Source of the DNA: Nostoc sp. NMS9
Lineage (GTDB): Bacteria; Cyanobacteriota; Cyanobacteriia; Cyanobacteriales; Nostocaceae
Length of the DNA stretch: 64,000 bases
NCBI RefSeq assembly: GCF_017114995.1
Contig: NZ_JABXKL010000069.1
Coordinates: 1-64,000, forward strand
Direction: 5' to 3'
Shown: one piece after another, positions 35,168 to 45,307 of the stretch
How positions within the stretch are numbered: the stretch's first letter is position 1
Layout: each line of letters begins with the position of its first letter
The notes under the pieces: model-generated
What the model was told of the DNA's origin: nothing
Databases searched by the model: none
What the model saw: the letters and a program-made list of their open reading frames with translations, nothing else
Position numbers and translations under genes: made by a program

Positions 35168-36856
35168 GTGTTAATATCTGAAACTAAAAGTATACAAACA
35201 TCCATTCATATTAATTCAGCAAAAATTGTATTAATTGGCGAATTTATCAAGCACAGAAGCTTTAATGGAGCTAACAAAGCCTTACCAGTTTTAGCTTCTA
35301 GTTTAGTTAATGCTGGATTTAGTCAAGTTGTACAACTAGATTTAGAACGTCTTGATTTGCATCTTGATGATGTTTTAAATGAAATTATAAATGCTGATTT
35401 AATTATATTTGCTGGTTGTCTAACAACTCAATGGTCAGAAATTGACGAGCATAGTAAAAAAATTTTTGCACAGCTTCAGAAACATAGCAGGGAAACCGTG
35501 CCAATTTTAGTTGGTGGTTATGCAACTAAAAGTGTTGAAGATATTGCCCGCATCACACCTTGGATTACAGCCTTTTGTGATGGTGAAGGGGAAGAATCAA
35601 TTGTAGAAATTGCTCATGCCGTTGCCAGAGGCACTTTCTATGAAGAGATGAAATATTTGCCAGGATTGTGTTTCTTGAATCAAGACGGTAAATTTCACCG
35701 CGTCACTTCTGATGATACTAGAAATGTGATATTTCATCGTGCCATTGCACCAAGAGTCAATAACTTTGATGATATTGACCAAAATTTTGGTTTCATTCAC
35801 ATACCACAAGTACATGATATGGATATTTTTAAAACTTCAGATAAAAGGCAATTAAAAACAGCCCAACTCTTTACTCAGCGAGGATGTCCTTGGGGATGTT
35901 ATTTCTGTAATAAAAGTAGCGAAAGTAATAATGTTGTGAGATTAAGCGAAGCCTCATTTCGCAGGCAATTAAAGCAATTAAAGGAACGTAATTATGAAGC
36001 AGTTTATTTAGATGTAGATACTTTTACAGTTCACGATAAAGCTGCAAAAAGGGAAGCAGAAATTCTGAGAGAAGAAGGATTTGTTTGGGGTTCAAATACT
36101 AGAATTGATAAAATCAACTACGAACAGATGCGTTATCTAGTAGAACATAACTGTGTGTATATGTTTTTTGGAGTTGAGCATACGTTACCAGAAGTGTCAT
36201 TAGCCAGCCACAAATTTAATGGCTCTGTTGCCAGTCAAATTAAGCAAGCATTTGATTATCCAGCCAAGATTGCAAGAGTTTTTCAAGATATGAATAAAGC
36301 TGGATTGCCTAGTAGTTATTTTTTGATTTTGGGATTACCAAAAGTTCAATTCAACAATGATAAAACTGAGATTATCGGTTATGAACCGACAACTTTTGCA
36401 GACGATATCCAGGCAATTCACTTTGGCATCGAAAAGTGCAACCCAGATTTTTTAAATTTCAATATTCTACGATTTATGCCTGGGAGTATGGCTGCTGATA
36501 CAGTTGGTGATTGCAGCTATTCCTGTGTACGTCCGTCAGGAAAACAGCTAATTACTGCTGGATACTTCTTACCACGAGCCGTCAAACATTATGGCTACCC
36601 CCAATCCCAAGAACACGGTGTTTACCGACTGTGTGAATCAGTTAGCAAATATCAACCTATTACAACTGCCATGAATCCCCAACGGGTTTACGATACTATC
36701 TGCTATGCCATGCAGTTGATTAACGCCAAGATTGATGCAGGTGGTAAAGCCACAAAGTTGTTTATTGATAGAGACTTACTAGCTTTATGTTTAGTTAGTC
36801 AAGATGAACGGGGAAAATATGCGATCGCACCCTTAGAAGATTTTGCCAATATTTAA
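35168..36856 (+). CDS. B12-binding radical SAM protein
   Basis: 562 residues from GTG 35168 (AGGTG upstream); the frame is open to 35072 without a good start. An N-terminal cobalamin-binding-like Rossmann domain (about 14-165; AKIVLIGEF, ADLIIFAGCLTTQW, VPILVGGYATKSV, FCDGEGEESIVEI) precedes a radical SAM barrel with C240-x3-C244-x2-C247 (RGCPWGCYFCNKSS) binding the 4Fe-4S cluster. The family does methylations, ring contractions and C-C bond chemistry. No precursor peptide or clear pathway partner lies beside it, so the substrate is unknown. There is no His in the usual DxHxxG B12 motif, so cobalamin may be bound base-off or not at all. Confidence 0.78.
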   Translation: MLISETKSIQTSIHINSAKIVLIGEFIKHRSFNGANKALPVLASSLVNAGFSQVVQLDLERLDLHLDDVLNEIINADLIIFAGCLTTQWSEIDEHSKKIFAQLQKHSRETVPILVGGYATKSVEDIARITPWITAFCDGEGEESIVEIAHAVARGTFYEEMKYLPGLCFLNQDGKFHRVTSDDTRNVIFHRAIAPRVNNFDDIDQNFGFIHIPQVHDMDIFKTSDKRQLKTAQLFTQRGCPWGCYFCNKSSESNNVVRLSEASFRRQLKQLKERNYEAVYLDVDTFTVHDKAAKREAEILREEGFVWGSNTRIDKINYEQMRYLVEHNCVYMFFGVEHTLPEVSLASHKFNGSVASQIKQAFDYPAKIARVFQDMNKAGLPSSYFLILGLPKVQFNNDKTEIIGYEPTTFADDIQAIHFGIEKCNPDFLNFNILRFMPGSMAADTVGDCSYSCVRPSGKQLITAGYFLPRAVKHYGYPQSQEHGVYRLCESVSKYQPITTAMNPQRVYDTICYAMQLINAKIDAGGKATKLFIDRDLLALCLVSQDERGKYAIAPLEDFANI

Positions 36857-36916
36857 GCAGTTGGGCAAAATTAAATTCATTGGTGGAGGGAAGTTCTACA
36901 AGTTGTTCGAGCAAAT

Positions 36917-37441
36917 TTACAATTGGGTCAAGCTAGTTTTAGCATCCTGCCACCCATGCAAGATTGGCATAGTAAACAATCCCCACGCCAAACCCGTAAT
37001 TAACCCAAAAGGCGTAACCACATAATTATTAAAACTCCACAAACCGAAAACCTGTGCTGCCAATTCCAAAGGATAAGCCATCATCAGCACACTAGCTAAA
37101 GCCACACCACTCCAGCCATACTGGCTTAACCAGTAAAAACCTTTACCACCAGTTACCCCATACAACAGACGAGTAACTAGCAAACCCGTGACAGTACCAT
37201 AGCAGCGCATACACACAGCCATAATAAACGGTGGTGCTAAATCTAACCCCATATCTGGTTGCGGACATACATGATTACCCATGAAATAAATGATGTCCGC
37301 AATCTCAGGAAGCAAAGACACCCCAGACGCAGCCAAAAAGGGAGCGATAGGCGGGCCAAAAACCATCCCTACCAACAAGAAATCAGCTATAAAACTGACC
37401 CAATTAATCTGCAACTCTTCACTGAAAGCTACTCTTGTCAT
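36917..37441 (-). CDS. DUF2085 membrane protein
   Basis: 174 residues with four or five hydrophobic segments and the conserved Cys/His features of DUF2085: GNHVCPQP and CMRCYGTVTGLL. An integral membrane protein of unknown function, found in many cyanobacteria. Its stop lies 61 bp from the converging radical SAM gene. It starts 43 bp after the AgrE-type gene and is read in the same direction, so the two could be cotranscribed. Confidence 0.75.
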   Translation of the reverse strand: MTRVAFSEELQINWVSFIADFLLVGMVFGPPIAPFLAASGVSLLPEIADIIYFMGNHVCPQPDMGLDLAPPFIMAVCMRCYGTVTGLLVTRLLYGVTGGKGFYWLSQYGWSGVALASVLMMAYPLELAAQVFGLWSFNNYVVTPFGLITGLAWGLFTMPILHGWQDAKTSLTQL

Positions 37442-37483
37442 TCCCTTTCTTCGCGCCCTTCGCGTCCTTTGCGGTTCGTTTTC

Positions 37484-39595
37484 TTAACCTACCTTATTTA
37501 CATAAGGACTTGTCAACTTATCCAACTGCTGAATCAACAGACTCAAGAATAATCCCACATCCGTCACCACACCCACCGATTCTACAGAACCACGATCGCT
37601 TAACTTAGTCACCACAGCTGGATTAATATCGACACATACCATTTTCACCCCTGCCGGGGTCATATTTCCCACGCCAATGGAATGCAGCATCGATGACAGC
37701 ATCAAAATCATCTCTGCACCTTCTAGGTGTTTGGCATATTGCTCTTGTGCTTGAATCAAATCCATTTGGGTATCAGGTAAAGGCCCGTCATCTCGAATTG
37801 AACCCGCAAGCACAAAAGGTATATTATTGTGGACACATTCATACATCACGCCACTTTTAATTGCCCCCGCCTCCACAGCTTTGGGAATGCTGCCATAACG
37901 GCGGATACTATTAATTACCTTCAGGTGATGGCGATGTCCACCATGCACAGCGACACCCCGCTTCATATCTACACCCAAAGAAGTGCCCATGATATTTTGC
38001 TCAATGTCGTGAACTGCGATCGCATTACCAGCCAGCAATGCCTGTACATATCCTTCCCGAACCAGTTGCGCCAAGTGTTCGCCGCCACCAGTGTGAATTA
38101 CCACAGGCCCAGCCGTGACAACTACTTTACCACCAGCATCGCGGATTTTACGCAATTCCCAAGCCACTTGCTCGACAACCAATTCTACGCGCCGTTCGCT
38201 GGAAACTCCCGCCGACATAAAGCTGAATTCTTGAGTGCTGCGGAGTTCGCGCGATTCAGTTTTGCGGATGGTGCGGATACCTAAAACGTCTACAATTACC
38301 TGTTCGCCAACTTTTAAATCGCGGAGGATTTTACACCGAGCAACTAAACCTGTGGGAGTTTGAGTAATGGCGATCGCGCCATCCATCCGCTGATTTTCTA
38401 CCTTCACCCACTGGCCATTAATTCGCACTTCAGTGGGATAAATGGTACTGACGTAGAAATCATCAGGCGCAACGCCATCTTGGATTACCGGCTCCAGTTT
38501 GGCGTCTCGCTCATCATGCGGTAAATCTACAGCACCCAAATCAATCAATCGGGAGATGATTTCTTCCATCACCTCATGGGATGGTGCTGATACTCTCACC
38601 TCGGCGGCTGAAGTACTTTGCCGTTGTTCTCCCAAATTGAAATTCAGGACTTTGAAACTTCCTCCGGCATCTATAATCAAATCCAAAGCGCGGTTAATTA
38701 AGCCAGCATCTAGCAAATGTCCTTCCATCCGAATGACGCGGCTTTCTACCGAGACATTGGCATGAATTTCATCTCTAACTGGTTCTGTCACCCGCAAAGT
38801 TAAGCATTTAGCTGCGCCACCAGCTTTGAGAAATTCGGTAAGTGGCGTTTCCAGCACTTGGAAACCTGCATCCGCAAGACGGGTTTTCAAAGCATCACTC
38901 GTCTTGTTCATAATGACGATGCTATCCACATTCACCGCATTACAAGCGAAGTTGACTGCATCAGCCTCTTCAATTGCGATTCGCTTTTCTGATGCGACTC
39001 GCATTTCAATTAAGCGATTGGAGTAAGAATCAAAAGCGCCGGGATAGTATAGCAAATAGCCATTTGCTAGGGGACAAAAGCAGGTATCCAGGTGATAGAA
39101 ACGTTCGTCTATTAATCGCAGGGATAGCACCTCAATATCCAGCCATTTAGCTAGATAAGGGTGAGAATCTAATTCCGAGCGGAAACCGTATCCCGCCCAT
39201 AACCAGCGTCCTTCCCGATCTAGCAGTGCGTCTCCTGCTCCCTCAAAGGGCAAATCTTTGGGAAGTTCATTGACTGTATAACCATTTGCCTCAAACCATT
39301 GCTTGAAGAAAGGCTCCTCTCCCTGACGTTCTTTGTGCAAAAAGCGACTGAGGACGACATTATCGCCCAAAACTAAGCCAGCATTGGCGGTAAAAACCAA
39401 ATCAGGCCAGCCTTTTTCAGGTGGTACTAAATCTACAATGGCGTGTTGTTTGAGGATTTGATGTAGTCCCTGCCACTGTTCCACGGCGCGATCGCGCGAT
39501 GATTTGTGAATATTCCCTTCCATCCAAGGATTAATCACATAGTCCACGTCGTAGTGGTCAGGAGGGCACATTAAAAAGCGAATCCGGGAAGTCAT
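37484..39595 (-). CDS. agrE: AgrE-type arginine dihydrolase / ornithine cyclodeaminase
   Basis: 703 residues, the length of Anabaena AgrE (alr4995). The N-terminal guanidine-group-modifying domain (about 1-280) has FTANAG with N71, H168 in FYHLD and C264 in AAKCLTL, matching the catalytic residues known for ArgZ/AgrE, which turns arginine into ornithine, CO2 and two NH3. The C-terminal part (about 285-695) is the LOR/SDH-type ornithine cyclodeaminase domain, which yields proline. Together they feed on arginine released from cyanophycin, which links heterocyst-fixed nitrogen to vegetative cells. Cytosolic. No regulatory site was recognised. Confidence 0.9.
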   Translation of the reverse strand: MTSRIRFLMCPPDHYDVDYVINPWMEGNIHKSSRDRAVEQWQGLHQILKQHAIVDLVPPEKGWPDLVFTANAGLVLGDNVVLSRFLHKERQGEEPFFKQWFEANGYTVNELPKDLPFEGAGDALLDREGRWLWAGYGFRSELDSHPYLAKWLDIEVLSLRLIDERFYHLDTCFCPLANGYLLYYPGAFDSYSNRLIEMRVASEKRIAIEEADAVNFACNAVNVDSIVIMNKTSDALKTRLADAGFQVLETPLTEFLKAGGAAKCLTLRVTEPVRDEIHANVSVESRVIRMEGHLLDAGLINRALDLIIDAGGSFKVLNFNLGEQRQSTSAAEVRVSAPSHEVMEEIISRLIDLGAVDLPHDERDAKLEPVIQDGVAPDDFYVSTIYPTEVRINGQWVKVENQRMDGAIAITQTPTGLVARCKILRDLKVGEQVIVDVLGIRTIRKTESRELRSTQEFSFMSAGVSSERRVELVVEQVAWELRKIRDAGGKVVVTAGPVVIHTGGGEHLAQLVREGYVQALLAGNAIAVHDIEQNIMGTSLGVDMKRGVAVHGGHRHHLKVINSIRRYGSIPKAVEAGAIKSGVMYECVHNNIPFVLAGSIRDDGPLPDTQMDLIQAQEQYAKHLEGAEMILMLSSMLHSIGVGNMTPAGVKMVCVDINPAVVTKLSDRGSVESVGVVTDVGLFLSLLIQQLDKLTSPYVNKVG

Positions 39596-40063
39596 AAAAA
39601 TCTTACAAGCGTTTTATATGCTACAAGCTTACTTTGAATACAGATTTTTGTTTTTCTACAGGTAAAATCTGCTACTAGAGCTTCTATCTTTTGATAGTTG
39701 AAGACTTTACAAAGGCTTCGTTATCAATTCTATTACTGGAAGATGGTAATAATACAAATTCAAAATTCAAAATTAAGAAAGCCTGATTTAATCTGGGTTT
39801 CCAGGAAAGTGAGGCAAGTAAAAACACGATTAAAAGCAGCCAATATTTGGTGGCGATCGCTCTTTTGACTTTTCACGGCATCTAGAAAACCTCTCTCTTA
39901 TAAAGCTACGGTGTACACACAAATCAAAAAACCTGCTCCAGATGAGCTTTAATTTGGTAGGGTGCGTTATGGACTTTAGTCCTAACGCACCGAAAATCTT
40001 TGACGGTGCCTTACGCTAACGCGATAACACACCCCACAAAACTACCAATAGACCAATGACTAA
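39596..40063. other. Intergenic region with two dispersed repeats
   Basis: No gene seen. It contains a solo copy of the GCTACGGTGTACACACAAATC motif at 39905-39925 and, at 39958-40036, a TAGGGTGCGTTA ... TAACGCACC palindromic repeat with extra CTTACGCTAACGCG units, related to the one at 2653-2697. Confidence 0.65.
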
Positions 40064-41677
40064 TCAAGCAGTCACTATATAAGACGAATTGATCGCTGCT
40101 ACACGACCAGCATCTACCAAAGCTTGATACACTATCGCCGCTACCTCACCGCGTGTAGCATCGCGGGTAGGATTGAGTTGTTTCAGGTTTGGGTAATTGA
40201 CGATAATTTCCTTGTCTATAGCTTTTACCACTTCATCCTTAGCATATTCAGGAATCTTAGCTTGGTCATCGAAAACTTTGATAGTTGCCGTACCATCGCT
40301 AGATAATCCCAGTCCATTTACCAGAGAGACAATCACTTGCACGCGCTGAATATTTTTGTTGGGACTAAAGGTATTGTCGGGAAAACCAGAGAGAAATAAA
40401 CCTTGATATGCCTGCTGAATTACCTTGGATGCCCAGAAGTCTGCTGGTACATCTTTGAATTGGATTGCGGAACGGCTTGGTGGTGGATTGAAAGCTTTTA
40501 CCAGTATTGCCGCGTATTGTGCCCGTGTCATCGTTGCATCGGGTTTAAAAGTGCGATCGGGAAAACCATTAACTATCCCCAATTTGACTAATTCCCGAAT
40601 AAACCCACCTGCCCAATGATTCGCAATATCGGTTAATTCAATAGTAGGTGTCGGTGTTGGAATTGGTGTTGGAATTGGTGTTGGCGTTGGCGTTGGAATT
40701 GGCGTTGGAGTTGGAATTGGTGTTGGAGTTGGCGTTGGCGTTGGAATTGGCGTTGGAGTTGGTGTTGGTGTTGGTGTCGGTGTCGGTGTTGGAGTTGGTG
40801 TTGGAACCGAACTATCTGCAAACTCTATGTTTCCGGCGACTTTAGACGCATCTATTTTATTTCCTAGAGAAACCAGCTTGTTGGAACTGGCATTTTGTAA
40901 ATCAAATTTACCGTTATTGCGTAGAGTATTGCCTCCTGGATTATTATTACCACCGATATCCGGTAGAGCAGTTCCAATCACTGTGATACCATCTTCAGTA
41001 TTATTTTCACTGACATTATTACGTAATACGGGACGAGCGCTACCAGAGATGATGATTCCAGAACGGTTTTCATAAATTCTGTTATCTCGAAGGATAGGTG
41101 ATGCAGTATCACTAATGGCAATGCCAAAACCTGTTTTGAAGTAGGTGTTATTTTCAATTTGACCTTTAGAATTTTTAGCGATCGCAATTCCATTAGCTGC
41201 ATTCTCACTGAACACATTACCTTGAATCACAGGATTAGCATCGCCTGTAGCAAATACTCCCTCCCGCTTATTGTTGATAAAGGTGCTATTAGCAACAATA
41301 GGGGCAGTTGATTCAATCCAAACACCACTACCACGGCTAGCTAGATTTGTTACAGTCACTCCCCGGAGTTCGGCTTTATCCAGCAACACAAATGTGACAT
41401 TCTGAGCAGCAAAAGTACGGCTCAGATAGCTACCACTCCCTTCAATCAAAATGCCATTGCCTTTATTGGTTTCATTACCCACGACTGTTACGCCAGACGG
41501 AATCGTTAACGGAAAGACTTCACCGCTAGCAGCATTGTAATTACCATCTGCCAGTTGAATTTTGGTATTAACAGTAGCTACCTTGAGTGCTTGCGTAATA
41601 GTTTTGAATGGGGCTTGTTGACTACCTGGGTTGGTATTGCTCCCTGATACTGGATTTACGTAAAAAGCTTGAGCCAT
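40064..41677 (-). CDS. Beta-helix (DUF1565) surface protein with SLH domains
   Basis: 537 residues. A right-handed parallel beta-helix (about 5-285) has DUF1565-type start [15 protein letters not shown] and repeated N-x-F/I-x-x-N turns ([30 protein letters not shown]). A Thr-Pro linker (about 292-347) follows, then S-layer homology repeats (about 350-530; [31 protein letters not shown]). SLH domains anchor proteins to the cell wall or peptidoglycan. The chain starts directly with the mature-looking MAQAFYV and no signal peptide; an in-frame TAG closes the upstream region, so export would need a non-classical route or a wrong start is not the reason. Confidence 0.82.
   Translation of the reverse strand: MAQAFYVNPVSGSNTNPGSQQAPFKTITQALKVATVNTKIQLADGNYNAASGEVFPLTIPSGVTVVGNETNKGNGILIEGSGSYLSRTFAAQNVTFVLLDKAELRGVTVTNLASRGSGVWIESTAPIVANSTFINNKREGVFATGDANPVIQGNVFSENAANGIAIAKNSKGQIENNTYFKTGFGIAISDTASPILRDNRIYENRSGIIISGSARPVLRNNVSENNTEDGITVIGTALPDIGGNNNPGGNTLRNNGKFDLQNASSNKLVSLGNKIDASKVAGNIEFADSSVPTPTPTPTPTPTPTPTPTPIPTPTPTPTPIPTPTPIPTPTPTPIPTPIPTPTPTIELTDIANHWAGGFIRELVKLGIVNGFPDRTFKPDATMTRAQYAAILVKAFNPPPSRSAIQFKDVPADFWASKVIQQAYQGLFLSGFPDNTFSPNKNIQRVQVIVSLVNGLGLSSDGTATIKVFDDQAKIPEYAKDEVVKAIDKEIIVNYPNLKQLNPTRDATRGEVAAIVYQALVDAGRVAAINSSYIVTA
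40633..40800. repeat. Pro-Thr linker microsatellite in the SLH protein
   Basis: Hexanucleotide-type repeat of GTTGGT/GTTGGC/GAATTGG units encoding alternating Thr-Pro with occasional Ile-Pro. Length variation by slippage in multiples of three or six is expected. Confidence 0.85.
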
Positions 41678-41868
41678 ATTTATACTTTTATAAAATACAT
41701 AGCTATCCTAGCGCTAACCATGAAAGTAAGTAGCGTTTGATGCATTAAGTAACTTTAAGTACTTCTGACTGCAAAATTAAAAAATTATGCAGATGCTTTT
41801 GGGTTTCACTAGTACTCAACTAATCCAAAAGGGTGGGAAGTGCGGAGTTAGGAGTTTGAAGTTCAAAG
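41678..41868. other. Upstream region of the SLH protein gene
   Basis: About 190 bp that should carry the promoter of the SLH gene; nothing specific recognised. Confidence 0.4.
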
Positions 41869-42202
41869 GTGGATGAACGGAGTTTTGAAGTGGAGGAACG
41901 GAGTTTTGAAGTGGATGAACGGAGTTCTGAAGTGGATGAACGGAGTTCTGAAGTGGATGAACGGAGTTCTGAAGTGGATGAACGGAGTTCTGAAGTGGAT
42001 GAACGGAGTTCTGAAGTGGATGAACGGAGTTCTGAAGTGGATGAACGGAGTTCTGAAGTGGATGGACGGAGTTCTGAGGTGGATGGACGGAGTTCTGAGG
42101 TGGATGGACGGAGTTCTGAGGTGGATGGACGGAGTTCTGAGGTGGATGGACGGAGTTCTGAGGTGGATGGACGGAGTTCTGAGGTGGATGGACGGAGTTC
42201 TG
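41869..42202. repeat. 21-bp minisatellite, about 16 units
   Basis: Fifteen complete 21-bp units and one partial unit of the type GTGGATGAACGGAGTTCTGA-A. Unit 1 and unit 2 carry TTTT in place of TTCT; units 3-9 are identical; units 10-15 switch together to GGATGGACGG and end in GAG. There are no spacers, so it is not a CRISPR array. The period of seven codons without stops keeps several frames open on both strands, producing artificial Ser-Glu-Leu-Arg heptads. Confidence 0.93.
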
Positions 42203-42289
42203 GTGGATACACAAGATGCTAGCTTTCCCTTTGCTCAAGAACAGGCTACCTCAACAGATAAATTCCCTTAACCTAAGCGTATTGCTTTA

Positions 42290-42590
42290 TATAGCGGTTC
42301 CCATTCAGATGCGGTACAACATTATATCGCGGGGTGTAGGGGCACGGCAGTGCCCATAGGTGTCAACTTAAGCTGAAACTCCTTTAAAACCAAAACCTCG
42401 TTTCCAGCCAGAGGCTGGAAATGCTGCTCCTGGTGGCTCTGCCGCCGCCAGCAAGGGAGGCAGAGCCTCTAGGACGGCAACGAGACAATATCTAAAAGCT
42501 AGGTTCTAGGCTGGCTTTCACGTTAAGTTGACACCAATGGGCACTGTCGTGCCCCTACGGGTGTACCTCACGCAAACAAAAAGCGCTATA
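42290..42590. mobile_element. MITE nested in a palindromic repeat (copy 2)
   Basis: The inner element at 42356-42538 has the terminal repeat ATAGGTGTCAACTTAA against TTAAGTTGACACCAAT, differing at one base from copy 1, with the same body. It sits between GTAGGGGCACGGCAGTGCCC and GGGCACTGTCGTGCCCCTAC, the two arms of a near-perfect palindrome. Outer ends are TATAGCGGTT and AAGCGCTATA. An uninterrupted relative of the outer repeat is at 57711-57817. Confidence 0.82.
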
Positions 42591-42689
42591 CAAGCATTAC
42601 AGTGATAAAAAGAAACAAGGCAGATGTAGAAGACAAGGGAGAAAATTTTACCTTATCCTCCTTGTCTCCCTTGTCTCTCTCATCCCCTC

Positions 42690-45071
42690 TTAATAGGGCC
42701 ACTTCCAATCACGAATTTCCGGCATATCGTCGCCGTACTTCTCAATGTAATGTTTGTGTTCGATCAGCTTATCTTGCAGATGCTGCTTGACATAAGCTGC
42801 CCTATATCCTAATTTTGGTACGCGCTCAATTACGTCCATCACTAAATGGAAGCGATCAAGTTCGTTAAGAACAACCATATCAAAGGGAGTGGTGGTAGTT
42901 CCCTCTTCTTTATAGCCACGCACATGCAGCTGATCGTGGTTAGTGTGGCGATAGGTTAAGCGATGAATCAACCAGGGATAGCCATGAAAGGCAAAGATAA
43001 TGTGTTTATCGGTGGTGAAAATCGTGTCAAAGTCTTTTTCGCTCAAACCGTGGGGATGTTCGCTTTTTGGCTGTAGTGTCATTAAATCGACTACATTCAC
43101 CACCCGCACCTTTAAGTCAGGGAAGTGCTGGCGCAGAATGTCCACAGCCGCCAAGGTTTCTAAGGTGGGAATATCCCCGGCACAAGCCATTACTACATCT
43201 GGATCGCCATCTTGGTCGTTGCTTGCCCATTCCCAAATGCCGATGCCTTTGGTGCAGTGCTTGATGGCAGCATCCATGTTGAGGTATTGCAATGCTGGTT
43301 GCTTTCCAGCAACGATGACGTTGACATAGTTGCGGCTTCTCAGGCAGTGATCGGTTACTGATAGCAAAGTGTTGGCATCGGGCGGCAAATACACGCGAAC
43401 GATTTCTGCTTTTTTGTTAACTACATGGTCAATAAAACCGGGGTCTTGGTGGGAGAAGCCGTTGTGGTCTTGCCGCCAAACGTGGGAGGTGAGTAGGTAA
43501 TTGAGAGAAGCTATTGGTCTACGCCAGGGAATATCTCTGGTAGTTTTCAACCATTTGGCGTGTTGGTTGAACATGGAGTCAATGATGTGGATGAAGGCCT
43601 CGTAGCAAGAGAAAAACCCGTGGCGTCCTGTGAGGAGGTAGCCTTCTAACCATCCTTGACAACAAGTTTCACTGAGAATTTCCATCACTCGACCGTCGGG
43701 GGAAAGGTGGTCATCTTCCGGGAGGATCTGGGCTACCCAATCCCGGTCTGTGACTTCTAACACAGAGCTTAAGCGATTCGATACCGTTTCGTCTGGACCG
43801 AGGATGCGGAAGTTGCGGCTTTCTTGGTTAAGTTGCATGATATCCCGGAGGAAATTTCCGGCAACTTGGGTAGCTTCAGCGATCGCTTTCCCAGGTTCAA
43901 GAACATCTACGGCGTAGCTTTGAAAATCGGGCATCTTCAGGTCGCACAGTAAGATACCGCCGTTAGCGTGGGGATTGTCACCCATGCGGCGATGCCCTTT
44001 AGGAGCCAGTTCTGCTAGTTCGGGAATGAGTTTACCGTTGCTGTCGAAGAGTTCTTCTGGTTTGTAACTCTTCATCCAATCTTCTAGGAGTCTCAGGTGG
44101 TCTGGCTGTTTGGCTATGTTCCCAAAAGGAACTTGGTGCGATCGCCAATAACCTTCAGTTTTTTTACCATCAACTTCCTTGGGCCCTGTCCAACCTTTGG
44201 GGGTTCTCATAACAATCATCGGCCACTGGGGACGTTCAGTGAAACCATGTACGCGGGCTTCCCTTTGGATGCTTTGAATTTCGGCGATCGCTATATCTAG
44301 AGTCGCCGCCATCTGCTGGTGGACATCTGCGGGATCGTCACCTTCAACAAAGTATGGCTTGTAGCCGTAGCCTACAAATAAGCTTTCTAATTCCTCATGG
44401 CTGATCCGTGCCAGTACTGTTGGATTAGCAATTTTATATCCATTCAAGTGCAGAATCGGCAGTACAGCCCCATCATGCACGGGGTTGAGAAACTTGTTGG
44501 AATGCCAGCTAGTCGCTAAAGCACCTGTTTCAGCTTCGCCGTCACCGACAACAGCAGCAACAATTAAGTCAGGGTTATCAAAGGCAGCACCGAAAGCGTG
44601 GACGAGGGAGTAACCTAGTTCACCGCCTTCGTGGATCGAACCAGGAGTTTCCGGTGCAACGTGGCTGGGAATACCACCAGGGAAAGAGAATTGTTTGAAG
44701 AGTTTCTGGATTCCCTCAGCATCCTGGGAGATGCTGTGGTAGTACTCAGTGTAAGTGCCTTCTAGGTAGGTGTTGGCTACCAGTCCAGGGCCTCCATGAC
44801 CGGGGCCAGCAATGTAGATTGTGTTTAAGTCATATTTTTTGATAACCCGATTCAGGTGAGCATAGATAAAGTTCAGCCCTGGTGTTGTTCCCCAGTGCCC
44901 CAAAAGTCTTGGTTTAATGTGTTCCAGCTTTAGCGGTTCTTTTAGTAGCGGATTGTCCAGTAGATAGATTTGCCCAACGGAAAGATAGTTAGCTGCACGC
45001 CAGTAGGCGTTTATCTTATGTAATTCTTCATCTGTTAAAGGCTTTGTTTGTGGAGGACTGGCTAATGTCAT
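42690..45071 (-). CDS. xfp: Phosphoketolase (xylulose-5-P/fructose-6-P)
   Basis: 793 residues, full length for the family. Thiamine-diphosphate enzyme that cleaves xylulose 5-phosphate (and fructose 6-phosphate) with phosphate to acetyl phosphate plus glyceraldehyde 3-phosphate (or erythrose 4-phosphate). Visible: [18 protein letters not shown] and [19 protein letters not shown] near the N terminus, the ThDP motif GDGEAETG near 175, and the C-terminal [14 protein letters not shown]-like block ([10 protein letters not shown]). Cytosolic; it offers a carbon-saving route to acetyl-CoA. No acetate kinase gene follows directly here. It appears monocistronic. Confidence 0.95.
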   Translation of the reverse strand: MTLASPPQTKPLTDEELHKINAYWRAANYLSVGQIYLLDNPLLKEPLKLEHIKPRLLGHWGTTPGLNFIYAHLNRVIKKYDLNTIYIAGPGHGGPGLVANTYLEGTYTEYYHSISQDAEGIQKLFKQFSFPGGIPSHVAPETPGSIHEGGELGYSLVHAFGAAFDNPDLIVAAVVGDGEAETGALATSWHSNKFLNPVHDGAVLPILHLNGYKIANPTVLARISHEELESLFVGYGYKPYFVEGDDPADVHQQMAATLDIAIAEIQSIQREARVHGFTERPQWPMIVMRTPKGWTGPKEVDGKKTEGYWRSHQVPFGNIAKQPDHLRLLEDWMKSYKPEELFDSNGKLIPELAELAPKGHRRMGDNPHANGGILLCDLKMPDFQSYAVDVLEPGKAIAEATQVAGNFLRDIMQLNQESRNFRILGPDETVSNRLSSVLEVTDRDWVAQILPEDDHLSPDGRVMEILSETCCQGWLEGYLLTGRHGFFSCYEAFIHIIDSMFNQHAKWLKTTRDIPWRRPIASLNYLLTSHVWRQDHNGFSHQDPGFIDHVVNKKAEIVRVYLPPDANTLLSVTDHCLRSRNYVNVIVAGKQPALQYLNMDAAIKHCTKGIGIWEWASNDQDGDPDVVMACAGDIPTLETLAAVDILRQHFPDLKVRVVNVVDLMTLQPKSEHPHGLSEKDFDTIFTTDKHIIFAFHGYPWLIHRLTYRHTNHDQLHVRGYKEEGTTTTPFDMVVLNELDRFHLVMDVIERVPKLGYRAAYVKQHLQDKLIEHKHYIEKYGDDMPEIRDWKWPY

Positions 45072-45307
45072 TTCGACACTCCATTACAAAAGGATTTTGA
45101 CGGATTCACCAGTATGTAATCTTACTTATTTTCAAGATGGTGGCCATCTAACCGATGATGAATTTTTTCAGCCTTCGTGACTAAATTTCTTGCTTCTGGG
45201 CACAGGATGGAGAGCAATGTCTACGATGTGCTACACCTACGCTATTGATTAATGCTATCAATCGGCATTTTCTTCATCTAGAGCTTTGTGTACAAATTTT
45301 TGCAAGT

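Noticed and set aside
36843-37025. 60-codon frame after the radical SAM gene
   Set aside because: Overlaps the DUF2085 gene antisense and has no SD.
41869-42202. CRISPR array
   Set aside because: Units are head-to-tail without spacers and no cas genes are near.
41869-42222. Four long overlapping frames on both strands in the 21-bp array
   Set aside because: They come only from the stop-free 21-bp period; no SD, no domain, and all frames are equally open.
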